Part shown: positions 50,892 to 61,981 of the stretch, one piece after another | How positions within the stretch are numbered: the first letter of the stretch is position 1 | Layout of the letters: every line of letters begins with the position of its first letter | Assembly: GCA_002205965.3 (NCBI GenBank) | Contig: NADL03000478.1 | Coordinates: 1,947,001 to 2,011,000 of the forward strand | Direction of reading: 5' to 3' | Origin: Kappaphycus alvarezii | Taxonomy: Eukaryota; Rhodophyta; Florideophyceae; Gigartinales; Solieriaceae | Length of the DNA: 64,000 bases | The notes under the pieces: generated by a model | The model's database searches: none | What the model was told of the DNA's origin: nothing | What the model saw: the letters and a program-made list of their open reading frames with translations, nothing else | Translations under genes and position numbers: made by a program

Positions 50892-51428
50892 TCAATGCTG
50901 GCCCCCTTTCTGATGGCGGACAAGGTCTTGTTCACTGAACACCTCAATATTGCAGTCCTTGCACTTGTACTCCTTCTTGCTTGTACGGCGGATGTGACGA
51001 CGGGAAAGGAGGTACTCGAAGTACTGAAGGCGACTGGAGCAGGTGACTTGACAATGACAACAATAGAAAGGAGAGGACTTCGGACTCTTGTTGATCCGCG
51101 GCCTTTCCGAGGGCCTAGCCTTGCGGATTCGATGGTTTACCACCCTTTGGATCGAAACAGAGGCGGCGTTTGGCAGCACTTGAAGCCTCCTCGGAGGATC
51201 CCTTGAACGTTTCGGTAGCAGTGACAGATTCAGGACGGTCGGACACGACGGCTTTCTCGAGACAGGGGGTAAGGATCGAAGACCGGTCGATGTGGGTAGA
51301 GCAAACGATCGAAAGGGGGTGCGAGGCTCCTCAACCGTAACAACAGGAGGTGCTTCTGGATCTGAAAGTGCTCGGGGCAAGACGAGATCTTGGCCAGAAA
51401 AAAATTCCGCGTCGGTGTCTCGGGGTCC
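50892..51428 (-). CDS. ORF with two C2H2 (U1/JAZ-like) zinc fingers at its C-terminus
   Basis: The open frame runs from just after a stop at 51,429 to the stop at 50,892. Two finger-like units end the protein: FYCCHCQVTCSSRL ... LLSRRH and YKCKDCNIEVFSEQDLVRHQ followed by KGGQH. The spacing C-x2-C-x12-H-x5-H fits U1/JAZ-type fingers, which often bind RNA or DNA. In the first unit the first His is replaced by Glu/Tyr (FEYLLSRRH). The upstream part is Pro/Arg/Ser-rich and basic. No ATG is found in the open stretch, so the start or an upstream exon is missing, or the gene is decayed. It lies inside the leader of the LTR element, but its GC content is like that of the LINE copies. It could be a LINE or other transposon N-terminal piece, or captured host sequence. 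Confidence 0.45.
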   Translation of the reverse strand, partial: GPRDTDAEFFSGQDLVLPRALSDPEAPPVVTVEEPRTPFRSFALPTSTGLRSLPPVSRKPSCPTVLNLSLLPKRSRDPPRRLQVLPNAASVSIQRVVNHRIRKARPSERPRINKSPKSSPFYCCHCQVTCSSRLQYFEYLLSRRHIRRTSKKEYKCKDCNIEVFSEQDLVRHQKGGQH

Positions 51429-51664
51429 TCAGGGCTTCGTATGGTGTTGTGCTTTCTCGGAATCGATGGACGAGGTGGAGTCTTGGGATCTTCTTACTCG
51501 CGAGTCGCTAAAAATGGCGAAGTGGGCGGGGGCGAAAATCGGCGAGGTCTTCGGAGCCTTATTCTGACGGAGACAGAGGGCAGCCCTTTGCCTTTTTGTT
51601 GCACGAAATTGGGGGTTTCCGAGTAAGGGTCAGAGTAAAAATCACAAGGTTAGTCTATGTTTGC

Positions 51665-51716
51665 AATCGGGCAGCTGAGATAAATCTAATAGAGATTTTA
51701 TCTCAGCTGGCGGATT
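51665..51716. repeat. Imperfect hairpin next to the 5' LTR
   Basis: The core arms are cagctgagataaatct (51,672-51,687) and agattttatctcagctg (51,693-51,709), with loop aatag and one extra base in the right arm. Partial pairing extends outward to aatc/gatt. It lies about 50 bases inside the primer-binding-site-like sequence. Confidence 0.75.
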
Positions 51717-51747
51717 GGGAAAAGGCACAATGAGGCACAACTTACTT

Positions 51748-51759
51748 GCGATGCTACCA
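51748..51759 (-). promoter_or_regulatory. Primer-binding-site-like sequence of the LTR fossil
   Basis: The minus strand reads tggtagcatcgc immediately inside the 5' LTR. A TGG-starting segment at this place fits a tRNA primer site (family knowledge). Which tRNA is not decided. Confidence 0.45.
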
Positions 51760-51761
51760 CG

Positions 51762-52242
51762 ATACGGGGCCTTAAGCGCACACTAGCAGATATAGGTAGA
51801 TCTGTGGCTGAAACTTTCGTTGAGGCTCACTGGGTTAATCCTGCCGCTCCAAAGCAGAGTTTATATAGAACTAGGGATAGATACATACTAAAGTAAAATG
51901 CAGTCTAACAGTAGTTAATGCAAAGGGTTTCCCGTAAACCAGACCTGACAGTATCGTAAGTAACGCTTTCAGAATTGTAGTCGGTACGGGTGACATACTC
52001 TGACAAGATGTGAGACGTGCATTGGTCCAATTGGCATAGGATAGGCATTCAGCTTTTAATTGGTAAAGCAGTGATATAATATACCTGTGTGGAATTCGCC
52101 CGTAACTATTCGAAGTGCATCAATGGGGTCAAACGCTGTGTTCAGGCTGTAATGAAAAGTGTAATGACAGCAAAGTGCCTAGTAGCCCTGGTTGTAAGGA
52201 TAATTTTTCTAAGCTTTAAGGCCTGTGAAGTGAAATAAAACA
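51762..52242 (-). repeat. 5' LTR of the Ty3/Gypsy-type fossil
   Basis: It is the partner of 43,827-44,302, in the same orientation. The outer edge is set by the shared ggcctgt..gaaata.aaca end. Confidence 0.85.
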
Positions 52243-52989
52243 ACTATACAATTTCACATACTCATTAGCGCTTTCAATTTAATCAATTTAAATATTTTTA
52301 TGTTAATGGCAAACAAATCCGTTGTCTGAACCATTTTCCCAGATTTTGTGTACAAGAATGCGAAAGTAGAAATACTTTTGCTCTTCCCATTTTTTCCCTA
52401 GAAATCGGAATCTTCGTAATCAACTTGTTCTACCAGTTTTATTTGAAGTAATTTCGAGTACCGCGTAACTTTTTTCTAAGTTTATATTTAAGAGGAGTTT
52501 TTGTGGTGAACAACGTTTTAGTAAATATGCTCTTGCAATCAATAATATTTTAAACGCCAGATTCAAATAATAAGTTTTTTTCTTTCCAGAATAGATGTAA
52601 TTTCTTCCCAAAGTAATACGGCCTTTTCCAATTAAGAGGTTTACTTTAGAAAGTAAGTATTTTGACTTGTGGCAGTAATACTGCTAAATCAAAAGAACTT
52701 ATATGTATTTTTGTCCAGGTTCTTCACGATTCCGTCGTCGATACTACAAACAAGTTTACGAAACTTCCCTCTCATTCTGCATTTTTTTCAATGGATGTAG
52801 AATTTCTGATATTTTTACGGGACATTTGTTTAGTTTGGAGAAGGTATCGATTTTTTGGATTATTTTGTGTGTCAATGATCCGAACTTAACTTTCTAAATG
52901 TCATTCAAGGTAAATTTTTATTCTATTAGTCAATTTCCCATCTTAGTGCTCGGAGTCTTGAATCATGCGGCGTTCTCCATCGTCAAGGA
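52243..52989. other. AT-rich, no recognised feature
   Basis: Only short frames are present and I see no motif. Confidence 0.5.
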
Positions 52990-53191
52990 CCTTGTAATAA
53001 TCCCGTCAGTAGTGCGAGGGAACGGGTATCGAAGTTGTAAGGTATTATTTTACAGAGAAAATTCGTATCGGCAGTAAATTTTAATGCTGACCTTGCAGTA
53101 ATCCCGTCAGTGGTGCGAAGTAAAGTGTATCGAAGTTGTAAGGTATTCTTTTACAGCGAAAATTCGTATCTGTAGTAAATTGAAATGCTTC
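52990..53191 (+). repeat. Tandem duplication, 101-bp unit, two copies
   Basis: The first unit is 52,990-53,090 and the second 53,091-53,191. Both begin ccttg, and share taatcccgtcagt, gtatcgaagttgtaaggtat, ttttacag and aaaattcgtatc. They differ at roughly one site in seven by eye. No coding sense is seen. Confidence 0.9.
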
Positions 53192-56100
53192 TTGTTTTCT
53201 TGCTAGCCTCCCTCTCCCCCTAACTTGCTGATAGATTGAAGTTGCATCAGCACCTGCCGCAAAAATTAACTTATATGCATACTCTGTACGATAAAAATTG
53301 GTTGGTTAGCATAAATATTTTAGTTTACAATAAATTACCCTCGTGCTCTCCTATTATTTCTACTAGAATTATAGTACCGTGTTTGTAAGGGAAACTTATG
53401 TTTACAGCTCCTGCTAATTTTCAAGATTTTAAGTCCACACGTACCTTTTAAATACGTGTAAATACTTTACAAAAGATTTATAGAGCTATTATAAAGTTTT
53501 TGAAAGTATTTCTGATAATCACATTTTGTTGTTCTAACTAAATTGCTTGCAGAATCTTGCCATGCTACTACCTCATTTGTTAAATAACATACTTCACTGC
53601 TGCTACACTTTCATCGGAGGTTAATTTCTCGTCGAAATTGTCTACGTCATAATACCTATATATCATGGCTTTTACATATTGCGATATTTCATGAAATCTC
53701 ATTCATTTTTATATTTTTATTTCGACCTTAGCCTTTCTATAATTTGGAAAAAGACTAAACAGGTTCAATGGGACATATTATTAAAGCTTTTGACGTATCA
53801 GCCTCGATGTTATCCAGATATGTTTAAGTGGCTTCGATTACTTTCAAGGCTGATTATAAGTCTTCAAAATAAGTTATTATTCTCTTTATTTTAATCTACA
53901 GCTACAAAAAATGATCCTTTAGGAAAGAAAGTGTGATATAAGTATAAATATATTATCTTTTTCGGATTAGGATGTATTCTTCTAGCGAAAAAAATCACTT
54001 TTTGGCGTTCTTCGATAAGCAATGTCCTTTTAGATATATTTCCATCTCGGCTTGAAAAGAACTTCTCTCTCAATTGACATATTCTTGACATTATTAGAAA
54101 ATTCATAGTACTTAACTAGTCCTAATGCCTTATTTTTCTTATTTTCACTCGATAAAAAAATCATCATAACTGGAATTTATTAAGAGATTTTCATACCTTT
54201 TCAAAATAACTACCTGATTTATAATATTAACTGATTCATAAACTATAAAAGTTTCTACAGTGACTTCGATCGGCGATATTTAGCCTAAAGATATCTCTTC
54301 ATCCAAACATCAAGGTCTGGACCGAGATAAGGACTTCAGTTTTACTGTAAGCCAAAAAATGCATTTCTATTTTATTTTATGTATAAAATTTCATTTATAT
54401 TTTCATATTGTTTTAGTAGGTCACTCTTTTTGTATTCTTGAAAAAAATTTACAAATTTTAGTCACAAATGACAACCTTGGTTACTATTTTTCCATTCTCT
54501 TTGGTACCTTTGTGCTTCATTAAATCCTACTGCAATTTAATTATTCAGTTATCTGATATCAAATCATTAACTGCGATCATTAGTAGAAATATTAAATTTA
54601 AGCAACTGATTTTGCGTTTTACAGTAATATTTTACATTGTTTTTGCTTGCCCAGTTTGGAAGAAGAATATACCGGAGAACTACATTAGATAAAAGTTGCT
54701 TCTGTGGTATTATTAATATAAGAAATAAAATGATTAATAGTCTGACGGGTTTTTTGGGCAGAGATGTACAATATTTCCACTTCCATTGTGCGAGAATTCT
54801 ATCATATACTGAGAAGAATATAATACCTCGCTATAATATTTTTCATATTCTTAATAGTAATAATAACTTAATATTCATTTAAAAAATCGAGGACGACACA
54901 ATGAAAAATTTGGTTAGTTTTCTTTCAATAAAACTACCATTTGGCCCAAATTTCGATTTCCTCGGGAAATTAATATGTAATACCACTTATTATTCTATTT
55001 CAAAGTACTGAAATATTTCTGTATCGATAAGTCATAGCTCTGGTCTGAGTTTCCATCAACCTAAGAACATGTCACATCATCTCACTAAAAGATGTTAGAC
55101 TTATATCGCTAATTGTAGTTTAAAGGTTTCTGATTAAGTTAAGACTAGATACTGGACTTTTTCTTGTTAGTACAATGAGCTGTATTAGTTTCTGATAGTT
55201 TTTTGCTTTTATTCGGTAATTTTATTTAGGGTGCTCTTTCAAGTATTGCATGAAAGACCATGATATACTGTCTAGATCTCGCCCAAATCTCATAACAAAA
55301 GTTGTCAATAGCTGAGTAAATTCGAAGTGTTACTATTTATGGTAGAGTGATTTACTGGTATGAAAGAGTACAAATGTAGAAGATAGATTACGGAAAACCA
55401 AAAAAAGAATAACAGTTTCCAAGTACTTTGCAGTGCCGCTTGTGCAATTGGTTTTTGTTGTTTAAAAGTTCAAAAAGTAAACAGGTAAACAATTTAGTTT
55501 ACACTCGATGCCAATGTAACTCATCTTTCTCCGTACTAAGTGGCTCGGAAGATGTTATTTGACAATAATATTGGAAAGAACAGCATTTAACAGCATGGAA
55601 TGTGCTTATAAAAAAACTTCTGAAGCCAAAAAAAATTAATGCGCAAATATACGCAATTGTTTATAGTTTTTAGTATATTGCGGCATAAATAGTATTAATT
55701 TCACCTTTTTATGAACTAGAAAATATGTAAACTTATGCTCGCATGTCAAAATTTAAAGACAATCTGATACTACTTATAATAGAGGGGATAGCCTCGGTAC
55801 ACCTTTTCGGAAAATAAAAGTACAGGATACAATATTGTAAGTCATATGCAGCTAAATTGAGTGATTTTACAACATATGTTGATGAATGCGAGGCTTGTGT
55901 CACAGAAATCGTAAACTTACGAGATTTTCAGGTGTGGCTAGATATAAAGGTAAGATAGTCATTAAAAATAGTTGTAGTCTCCATCGTTGTGACTTCAATT
56001 GTGCATGGGTGCTAGTAGAAGTTGAATCTAGATACATGATTCTTGTAGAACTCCTGCCATACAGAATTAATTTGGGCGCCGGCAATGATGCAATGTGTAG

Positions 56101-57242
56101 ATATATGCATTATTTTAATAGTTAAATGCTCTTAATAGGAGAAATCCTCAAAGAGAAGGGACTAGTGGTTGTACCGTTAATACTAAAACGGGACTTTTAG
56201 TGAGTACTGAGATAATGGCGGGATAAATGGTAAGTCCAGAATACTGAGAAAGCCTGGTACGCGCAATTTACTGACAACACATTGAGAAAAGTAATTATGA
56301 AGGATTCATATGGGGCATAATGGTAGGTAGTTAAGGTCAAAGCCATGGATCCAACAAAGTCATCAGAAAAAGAAAATATTACACCTTTGAAAATTGAAAA
56401 GTCATACATGCGTCTAAAAACACCAGGTCGCATCCTACGTAAAATGAAACAAAACCAACCTACTAAATTCTTTTTGGAGTAGCGAAGAATAATAATAACA
56501 GAAAGATTATTTTAATTGAATTGAACAATTTAGAAATACAAAGGTTGTACTTCCCCCGGTTGTCAAAAAAGATTATTAAGAAGAGTATACTGCGTGGAAA
56601 TCCCCGCTTGGATGGAAAGTATTTACACATGCAGAAGGATAAATTCTTGTACAATTAGTGATTGATATTTATTCTCATCTCTGTATCTGTTCTTCAATTA
56701 AAGATTTTTTTCGGTATTGATGACAACAATCGAAAAACATACCCTACACTCAGAGCGGATTGGTTAAGAGGTCATTTTGAAACAGTTTATATGCACAGAT
56801 GATCTATTCTAGGCTCAGATAGAACTACATCATACAGAAAATCAAGAAATATCAAAGCTAACTGAGAAGTAATTCATTTGCCGTTCTGTAATTGTTAATT
56901 AAGGCAAATAATGGATAAATAGACCAATTTACCTGTTATTTGAAATTGATCTGGACAAGATAGGGAACTATTGAATAGCCAAACACGCTTTTACGAAAGA
57001 AAAGTCCGTGATAATGGAATAACTGTAGTTGATGAGACTAGAAGAAGCATAATTTAATATGGAAAGAAATAAAAAAGGTCCATAATTTCAATTTTTGTTG
57101 AATAATTCACAGCTTTCAACTTATCATTATTATGAAGGCAATTAGTTGTCAATCGCACAGTTTACGAAGTCGAAAAAAGGTGTCATTGAAGTACTGAAAT
57201 AATGATTTTTTCAGTTTAAATTTTGTTCAACTTAAAAATAAA
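53192..57242. other. AT-rich gene-free block
   Basis: All frames are short and unrecognisable. It is probably decayed repeat DNA. Confidence 0.5.
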
Positions 57243-57360
57243 CGCAGATTCGTGCGAATAATCCTAGCTAATAACGGTGGATTCTCCACTAAGGCCATTG
57301 ATTTTATTTTGGAGGAAAAGTAGTAGCACGTGATTTCAATGCATCTTATTGACTATTCTC
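57243..57360 (+). mobile_element. Possible Copia-type integrase scrap (fossil)
   Basis: The plus strand reads RIILANNGGFSTKAIDFILE, similar to the R-x-DNGGEF-x-S-K-x-F-x-x-FL region of Copia (Ty1) integrases. No LTRs or other parts are identified. It is a short, broken remnant of uncertain identity. Confidence 0.35.
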
Positions 57361-59413
57361 GAATGTAAATGTGGAATTGACTAATATAATTGCCAACATC
57401 CATCTTGGAGATATTACCGTTTCTGACTGCAAAAGAGTTTTGCCTAGACTATGAATTTAGAAAATTGCTAATCTAACCGAATACATTGGGTTGCTTATAT
57501 TTATGACAATGTGACTCAATTGGAAAATACTACTGTTGCAGGGTCAGCTATATAATTACTCTATAAAAATGGGGCCGAAAATTATATTCACATCCAAAAA
57601 TATAGGCGCAAGAAAACTGAAGCATCTTGCAGTGTAAATAATCATGATTCTCTTGACATGCAGATTTGCAACTCCAAATGGGTTCCAGCCAATCCATACA
57701 TCTCAATAAAGACACCCCCTTTTTCCTCTTTTATGGGAACAACGAAAGGTTCATATACTTGAAAGACGCAGTACAGTAGCTTTTTGTAATGTATATATCG
57801 TTGAGAGAAACATGTGTCAAAATGAGCATCAACCTGTCCATTCGGAAGGAGTGATTCATGCTTCTGTCCTCAAAACATGCTATCCCGGACATGTGTTCTG
57901 TGATTCTGGTGATGTAGGTTTGAGTAGAGAATGAGTAAAAAATGTTCATATCGGGACGAATACGTGATCATTATTCGTCAAAATGGCTATGAAAGGCTAC
58001 CGGAAAACGATAACAGAAAATTGAAATGGTATGAAACGCGAAAGGGAAAATATCAAACGTCGTAAGACTGAGGAAGCTTTTCCTCTGCCTCCTGGACCGA
58101 CTTACAGTTGCCAGTCAGAAACTATCGGATATTCCTAAAAAAGCTAAATGAAAATAGAATTTCCCTTCTTTTCTTAAGCGGTTGCAATCAATGTTACCAA
58201 ATTGATTGTTCTGATACATTTCCTGCTGTTCCCACCTATACGTCTCCTAGCCTACTAACGTTTCTTGACTTTCCGTACAATTTAAAAAAGAGAGAGGTGG
58301 AGGTGAGCTCCGCCTTTCCAAATATACAACTAAAGGGTGGGATACTGAAAAAAACTAGAAATATTCGTGTATTCAGCTCGACATTTTTGGTTTATCGCTG
58401 AAAAACTCTATTTGGGGGATTAAACGCTATTTATAGGCGAGGTGTAGCTATTTCATGTATTATTTCTAAACTTTTCTAACAATTTATACTTTCTTACTAC
58501 TTCAGTCCTTTTAAACTTCATTCATGATATTTTCTCCACCAAAAAAATTGACATCACAGTAGAGATTCTCATTAGAATGAGAATTTCTCCTAAAGGATTA
58601 AGTTTTCCCTGCAGCTATCAGCAGAAAGGTAGAACCTTTATCTTTAGTAGGATGTTTCTCGGTCACTGAATTCCTTAAAGATTAATTCGATATATTTATT
58701 TTGGTATCTAGAAGCTGTATACAGTAACTTATTTCAAAACTATAGTTTGAATAACACAGGTTTTTTTCTGATTCCTTAACATACTTAAGGTCACGATTCT
58801 TGTGTTTTCACATTATTACATTTCTGCAAGTAGTTACGGCTGAAACATTTACCTAGGAGTAAATTAAAGGCTATAATATATTTAGTGGAACAAAATCAGA
58901 TTATATGTCAGAAAACTAAGGATTGTAGTAGCTCTTCTCTTTGCGTTGGCTGTCCTATTAAAGAAATATCCAAATTCTGGCTGTGAAGGGCATGGGATCC
59001 AGGAGAAATACACTAAGTCCACTAGCACAATTCTGCACTCTCAGATCAGATTTGGCAGAAATTGCCCACGTCAATCTACGTATTTTTATATTCTCAAATT
59101 TTATGTGTCTAATTTCATTTTATTTGCTAAACACGAAGCTTCAATATATATCTATGAGAAATATTAGTTGAAGCATACTTTTTCATTAAAATCTGTTTCT
59201 GTAATTAAATATCGATTTCATTGCCAAAAGGGTTCACTTCTGGAGCAGCTGCATGTTAGGAACTGCACATGAGCTCCTATGCTTTAGTTATGGAATAGTA
59301 TCATGATGAACTTACTGAAGCGAAGTGCGATCAGGCTCAGATAGCCAAGCTGGAAGGGGATAGTAGCGACTATAGCTGCAGTTGTGGGACCTTCGTAGGA
59401 AAGAGAACGCAAG

Positions 59414-59438
59414 TAATCCTAATCTTGGATTAGGATTA
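59414..59438. repeat. Perfect 11-bp inverted repeat
   Basis: The arms are taatcctaatc and gattaggatta around ttg. The unit resembles TTAGG-type repeats but is not a telomere array. Confidence 0.8.
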
Positions 59439-61063
59439 GCCCCTAATCTCTTTCGATCCACAATCCCAACTTCCCCTCCAAAACAGAGAGCTGGGCTACT
59501 GAACCACAAGGTTCGTATAGAGAAAAAAGGCAGATGGTCTCTCCGAGATTTGATTTTTTGTGTTTTTTTACCTGACATAATTACGTAGCTCGGGGGAAGC
59601 ACTTACGTACAACCCATTTCAATACATCTTTATTTAGATCCAGCAACTTTCCGTGGCCAATAATTATGACTTTTAATACTGTATAAGTCCATATTAAGAC
59701 CCCCTCCTGAATTGGGACACTTTTTTACGAAATTCGAAGGATCCAGACGTATGTATAAAATGCGATCTGATCAGATCATTCTCACTAATGGCAATAAAAT
59801 AATCGAAGACTCGGACCATAGGTAAAAATACACAGCCAACTCTTGACAAGTCACCGCTTTCTTCTTAGGACTATTTTCCTGGTCCTCGAAAACCGACTCA
59901 CAATCACTCCTCTATTAGTGTGGGTTGTACTTATGGAAGCGCGCCGTTCGGCCTTGCATCATGTCTGGGTCTATTATCTCTTTCTATAGAGGGTAACCCG
60001 TTGGTTTTGGAAGGTAGGGAATGGATTTCAGGAAAACTCCGTCCTTAGCGGCACAACAGACAGGGTGAGAGAAACGTGAAGAGCAAAAATAAAATGAATG
60101 GTCAGGCAAATGGGGAAAAAGTGTTGGAGAGGGAGATGACTGCAGGAAATAACCCCCTCCAGACCTACGATGTTCCTTCTTTCCTATCGTCATTACTTGA
60201 AAGTCGTGTGATTTCGGGCCACCAGACTAAGATCTGTTGGAAGCCCGTCGGGCTGGCTCCCCACCTCTCAACGCGTTCATTCGCCGCACAACCCTCTGAC
60301 CCCTTTGTCTTAACAAACTTCAGTACCACTCTTGAGTCCTTGTAAGCTCGTAAATCGATCGCATATAGCATATACCTGAGAAGTCAGTGGGATCGCTACT
60401 GAAGCAATGTGTATAATTAAGCCTGAACAGCCGGTTTAGTTTGGAAATAACTTGAATTAGCTCCTTAGACATTGAAAATAAAAAAACAAAAAAATCAATG
60501 CACGATAGTTACTATTGCCTTCCGCACGATACATATAGCGGTCCCAGTACTCTAAGAGGTTTCAAATACAGACAGATGTTTCACAGCAGTAGTTTCCAGC
60601 GATTCGTTCATATCGCAGTCACCTTGCAATATTTAGGAAATGTGGATCAAAACTGAAGTACAGCGGCTACAATTCAACTTCCAAGCCTGTGACTTTCGCA
60701 TCCCTTATTATTATTTTCCGTGGTATACGTATTCTGTAAGACTCTCAAACTGAATAGCCAATCTGGGAATCTAGATTCCGCAATTCTTGCAGATCCTTTA
60801 ACTAGGTGAAATTCATTTTTACAAAAACCGTTCATGTCATGCTATTCGACGGGACAGTCCCCATGTATCTGACTAAGGCAGTAGATTATCTGATACGTCA
60901 ACTCGGATAATCGAACTGAAAGAGAGGTACACATGTGAGTCAAGAGCTGTATTGGCTACATGCGAGAGTCCTCGGTAGGATGACATGGACAATGCCCGTT
61001 TGACAGTGTCCCGCGAGAATCCTGATCGATAGGCTATCCTGGAGATGGACAGTTAAGGTGCTC

Positions 61064-61081
61064 ACTGTACAGTACTGTACT
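61064..61081. repeat. Merged GTACTGTAC/GTACAGTAC palindrome
   Basis: The plus strand reads ctgtacagtactgtactg, the same family as at 3,461 and 14,527. Further copies follow near 62,512, 63,001 and 63,555. Confidence 0.6.
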
Positions 61082-61481
61082 GCCGTAATACGGGGGAATC
61101 GATTTGGTTCTTTAATTTTTGAAAGTGCGGCTCGGCTATCCCCCGGTGTATGCTGTAATACTAACTGTACTTTAAATCGAGACTCACCGTGCGTATTGCG
61201 TTCCACACTCAGGTTACATATTTGGAAAGAAAGCTGAGAGGACTCTCCAACCTTTGGTCCACTTGCAGTAAACCAACCGTTGTAAACCACCCCATTTAAC
61301 CATATTCACACCTTGCGTTACACAACGCCTACCTCATAATCCCCATCTTTTCAGCCGTCCGAACTCTCGCAGTAAACACACGCCCTATTTACCACTTCGC
61401 CAAGGCAAGCAAGGGCAAGGAAACCCAAATCCAAATCTTACGCCGCACCGCGTTGGGCAAAAACCGATCCGCCTTTCGGTG

Positions 61482-61650
61482 CAATGCGGCCTGCTTGATG
61501 GCTGGTTTAAATGTGGCCTTTTAAGGAGCGTTGCTTGTCCATTATTACTGTGTCGGAATGGCCTTTAAGTCGATTGTTATTGTCTGAAATACTTTTGGAT
61601 AGAGATGAATATATCTTCCAAGTGTAAAGCACCAAAACCTTCTTCTACTC
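61482..61650 (+). repeat. Dispersed repeat, copy 2 (about 165 bp)
   Basis: It begins caatgcggcctgcttgatgg and matches 21,930-22,095, sharing ttactgtgtcgg, agtcgattg and tcttccaag. It marks the return from AT-rich to mid-GC DNA. Confidence 0.75.
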
Positions 61651-61684
61651 AGTGCTTACCGCTAACATCGGCCAGTCCAGTCAG

Positions 61685-61981
61685 CTAAATGATTACTCTT
61701 GACGTAACACCGAGGTTTTTTTTCTTGCAGACATTTTCTTTATCTCTACGGCTAGCCAAGTCCAATTCTTGTATACTGATCCACAGGTGCAGTCAAGCGT
61801 TTGTGAGATTATCCTTTTTACACATCGCCTTTTCCACGAACACCCCTAGGATTTCAGCCTCTCGAGCTATTTCAGCAAGAACACCCCGTATGTCACCCTC
61901 TGAAGTAGAAAAAGTAATATCTCCAGTCTAAACTGTGTCCGCGCCAAGCAATGTCTGAGAAAAACAGAGGGAGTCGGGCAT
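61685..61981 (-). pseudogene. Small decayed ORF, 98 codons, two nonsense codons
   Basis: An ATG at 61,981 opens MPDSLCFSQTLLGADTV, then a TAG. The same frame continues EGDIRGVLAEIAREAEIL, GVFVEKAMCKKDNLTNA, a TGA, LHLWISIQELDLASR and a basic end with the stop at 61,685. Composition is coding-like (amphipathic helices). Both stops could come from C-to-T change of Gln or Arg codons. I recognise no family. It may be a transposon or host remnant. Confidence 0.35.

Larger units (their letters stand above)
43827..52242 (-). mobile_element. Ty3/Gypsy-type LTR retrotransposon fossil with chromodomain-like tail
   Basis: In transcription order (right to left): 5' LTR, primer-binding-site-like sequence, leader, gag-like region (about 48,797-47,890, with a GHIAKNC knuckle-like piece), aspartic-protease-like region (about 47,814-47,134, LIDPGSEINLLN), reverse transcriptase and RNase H (about 47,080-45,736, including RMCVDYRALNWLTLKNSYPL and SKCVFGVTEVEYLGHIIS), integrase (about 45,728-44,470, including a zinc-binding part, [13 protein letters not shown] and YHPQIDGRSEIMNRKIEEMI), a chromodomain-like tail (LVKWRGYEDHENSW near 44,420), and the 3' LTR. 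RT-RH before integrase plus a chromodomain marks a chromovirus-like Ty3/Gypsy element. It is broken in many places (about ten or more). The LTRs differ at roughly one site in five by eye, so it is old. LINE copies D and E are inserted in its leader. Confidence 0.85.
57361..61481. other. AT-rich block grading to mid-GC DNA near 59.3-61.4 kb
   Basis: No supported gene. An 11-bp perfect inverted repeat lies at 59,414-59,438, and merged GTACTGTAC palindromes lie at 61,064-61,081. Frames at 59.3-59.6 and 60.0-60.4 kb are short and carry no family motif. Confidence 0.5.

Noticed and set aside
60076-60371. Overlapping frames on both strands near 60.1-60.4 kb
   Set aside because: Neither has a family motif, and the plus frame lacks an ATG at its left edge; coding status cannot be supported.
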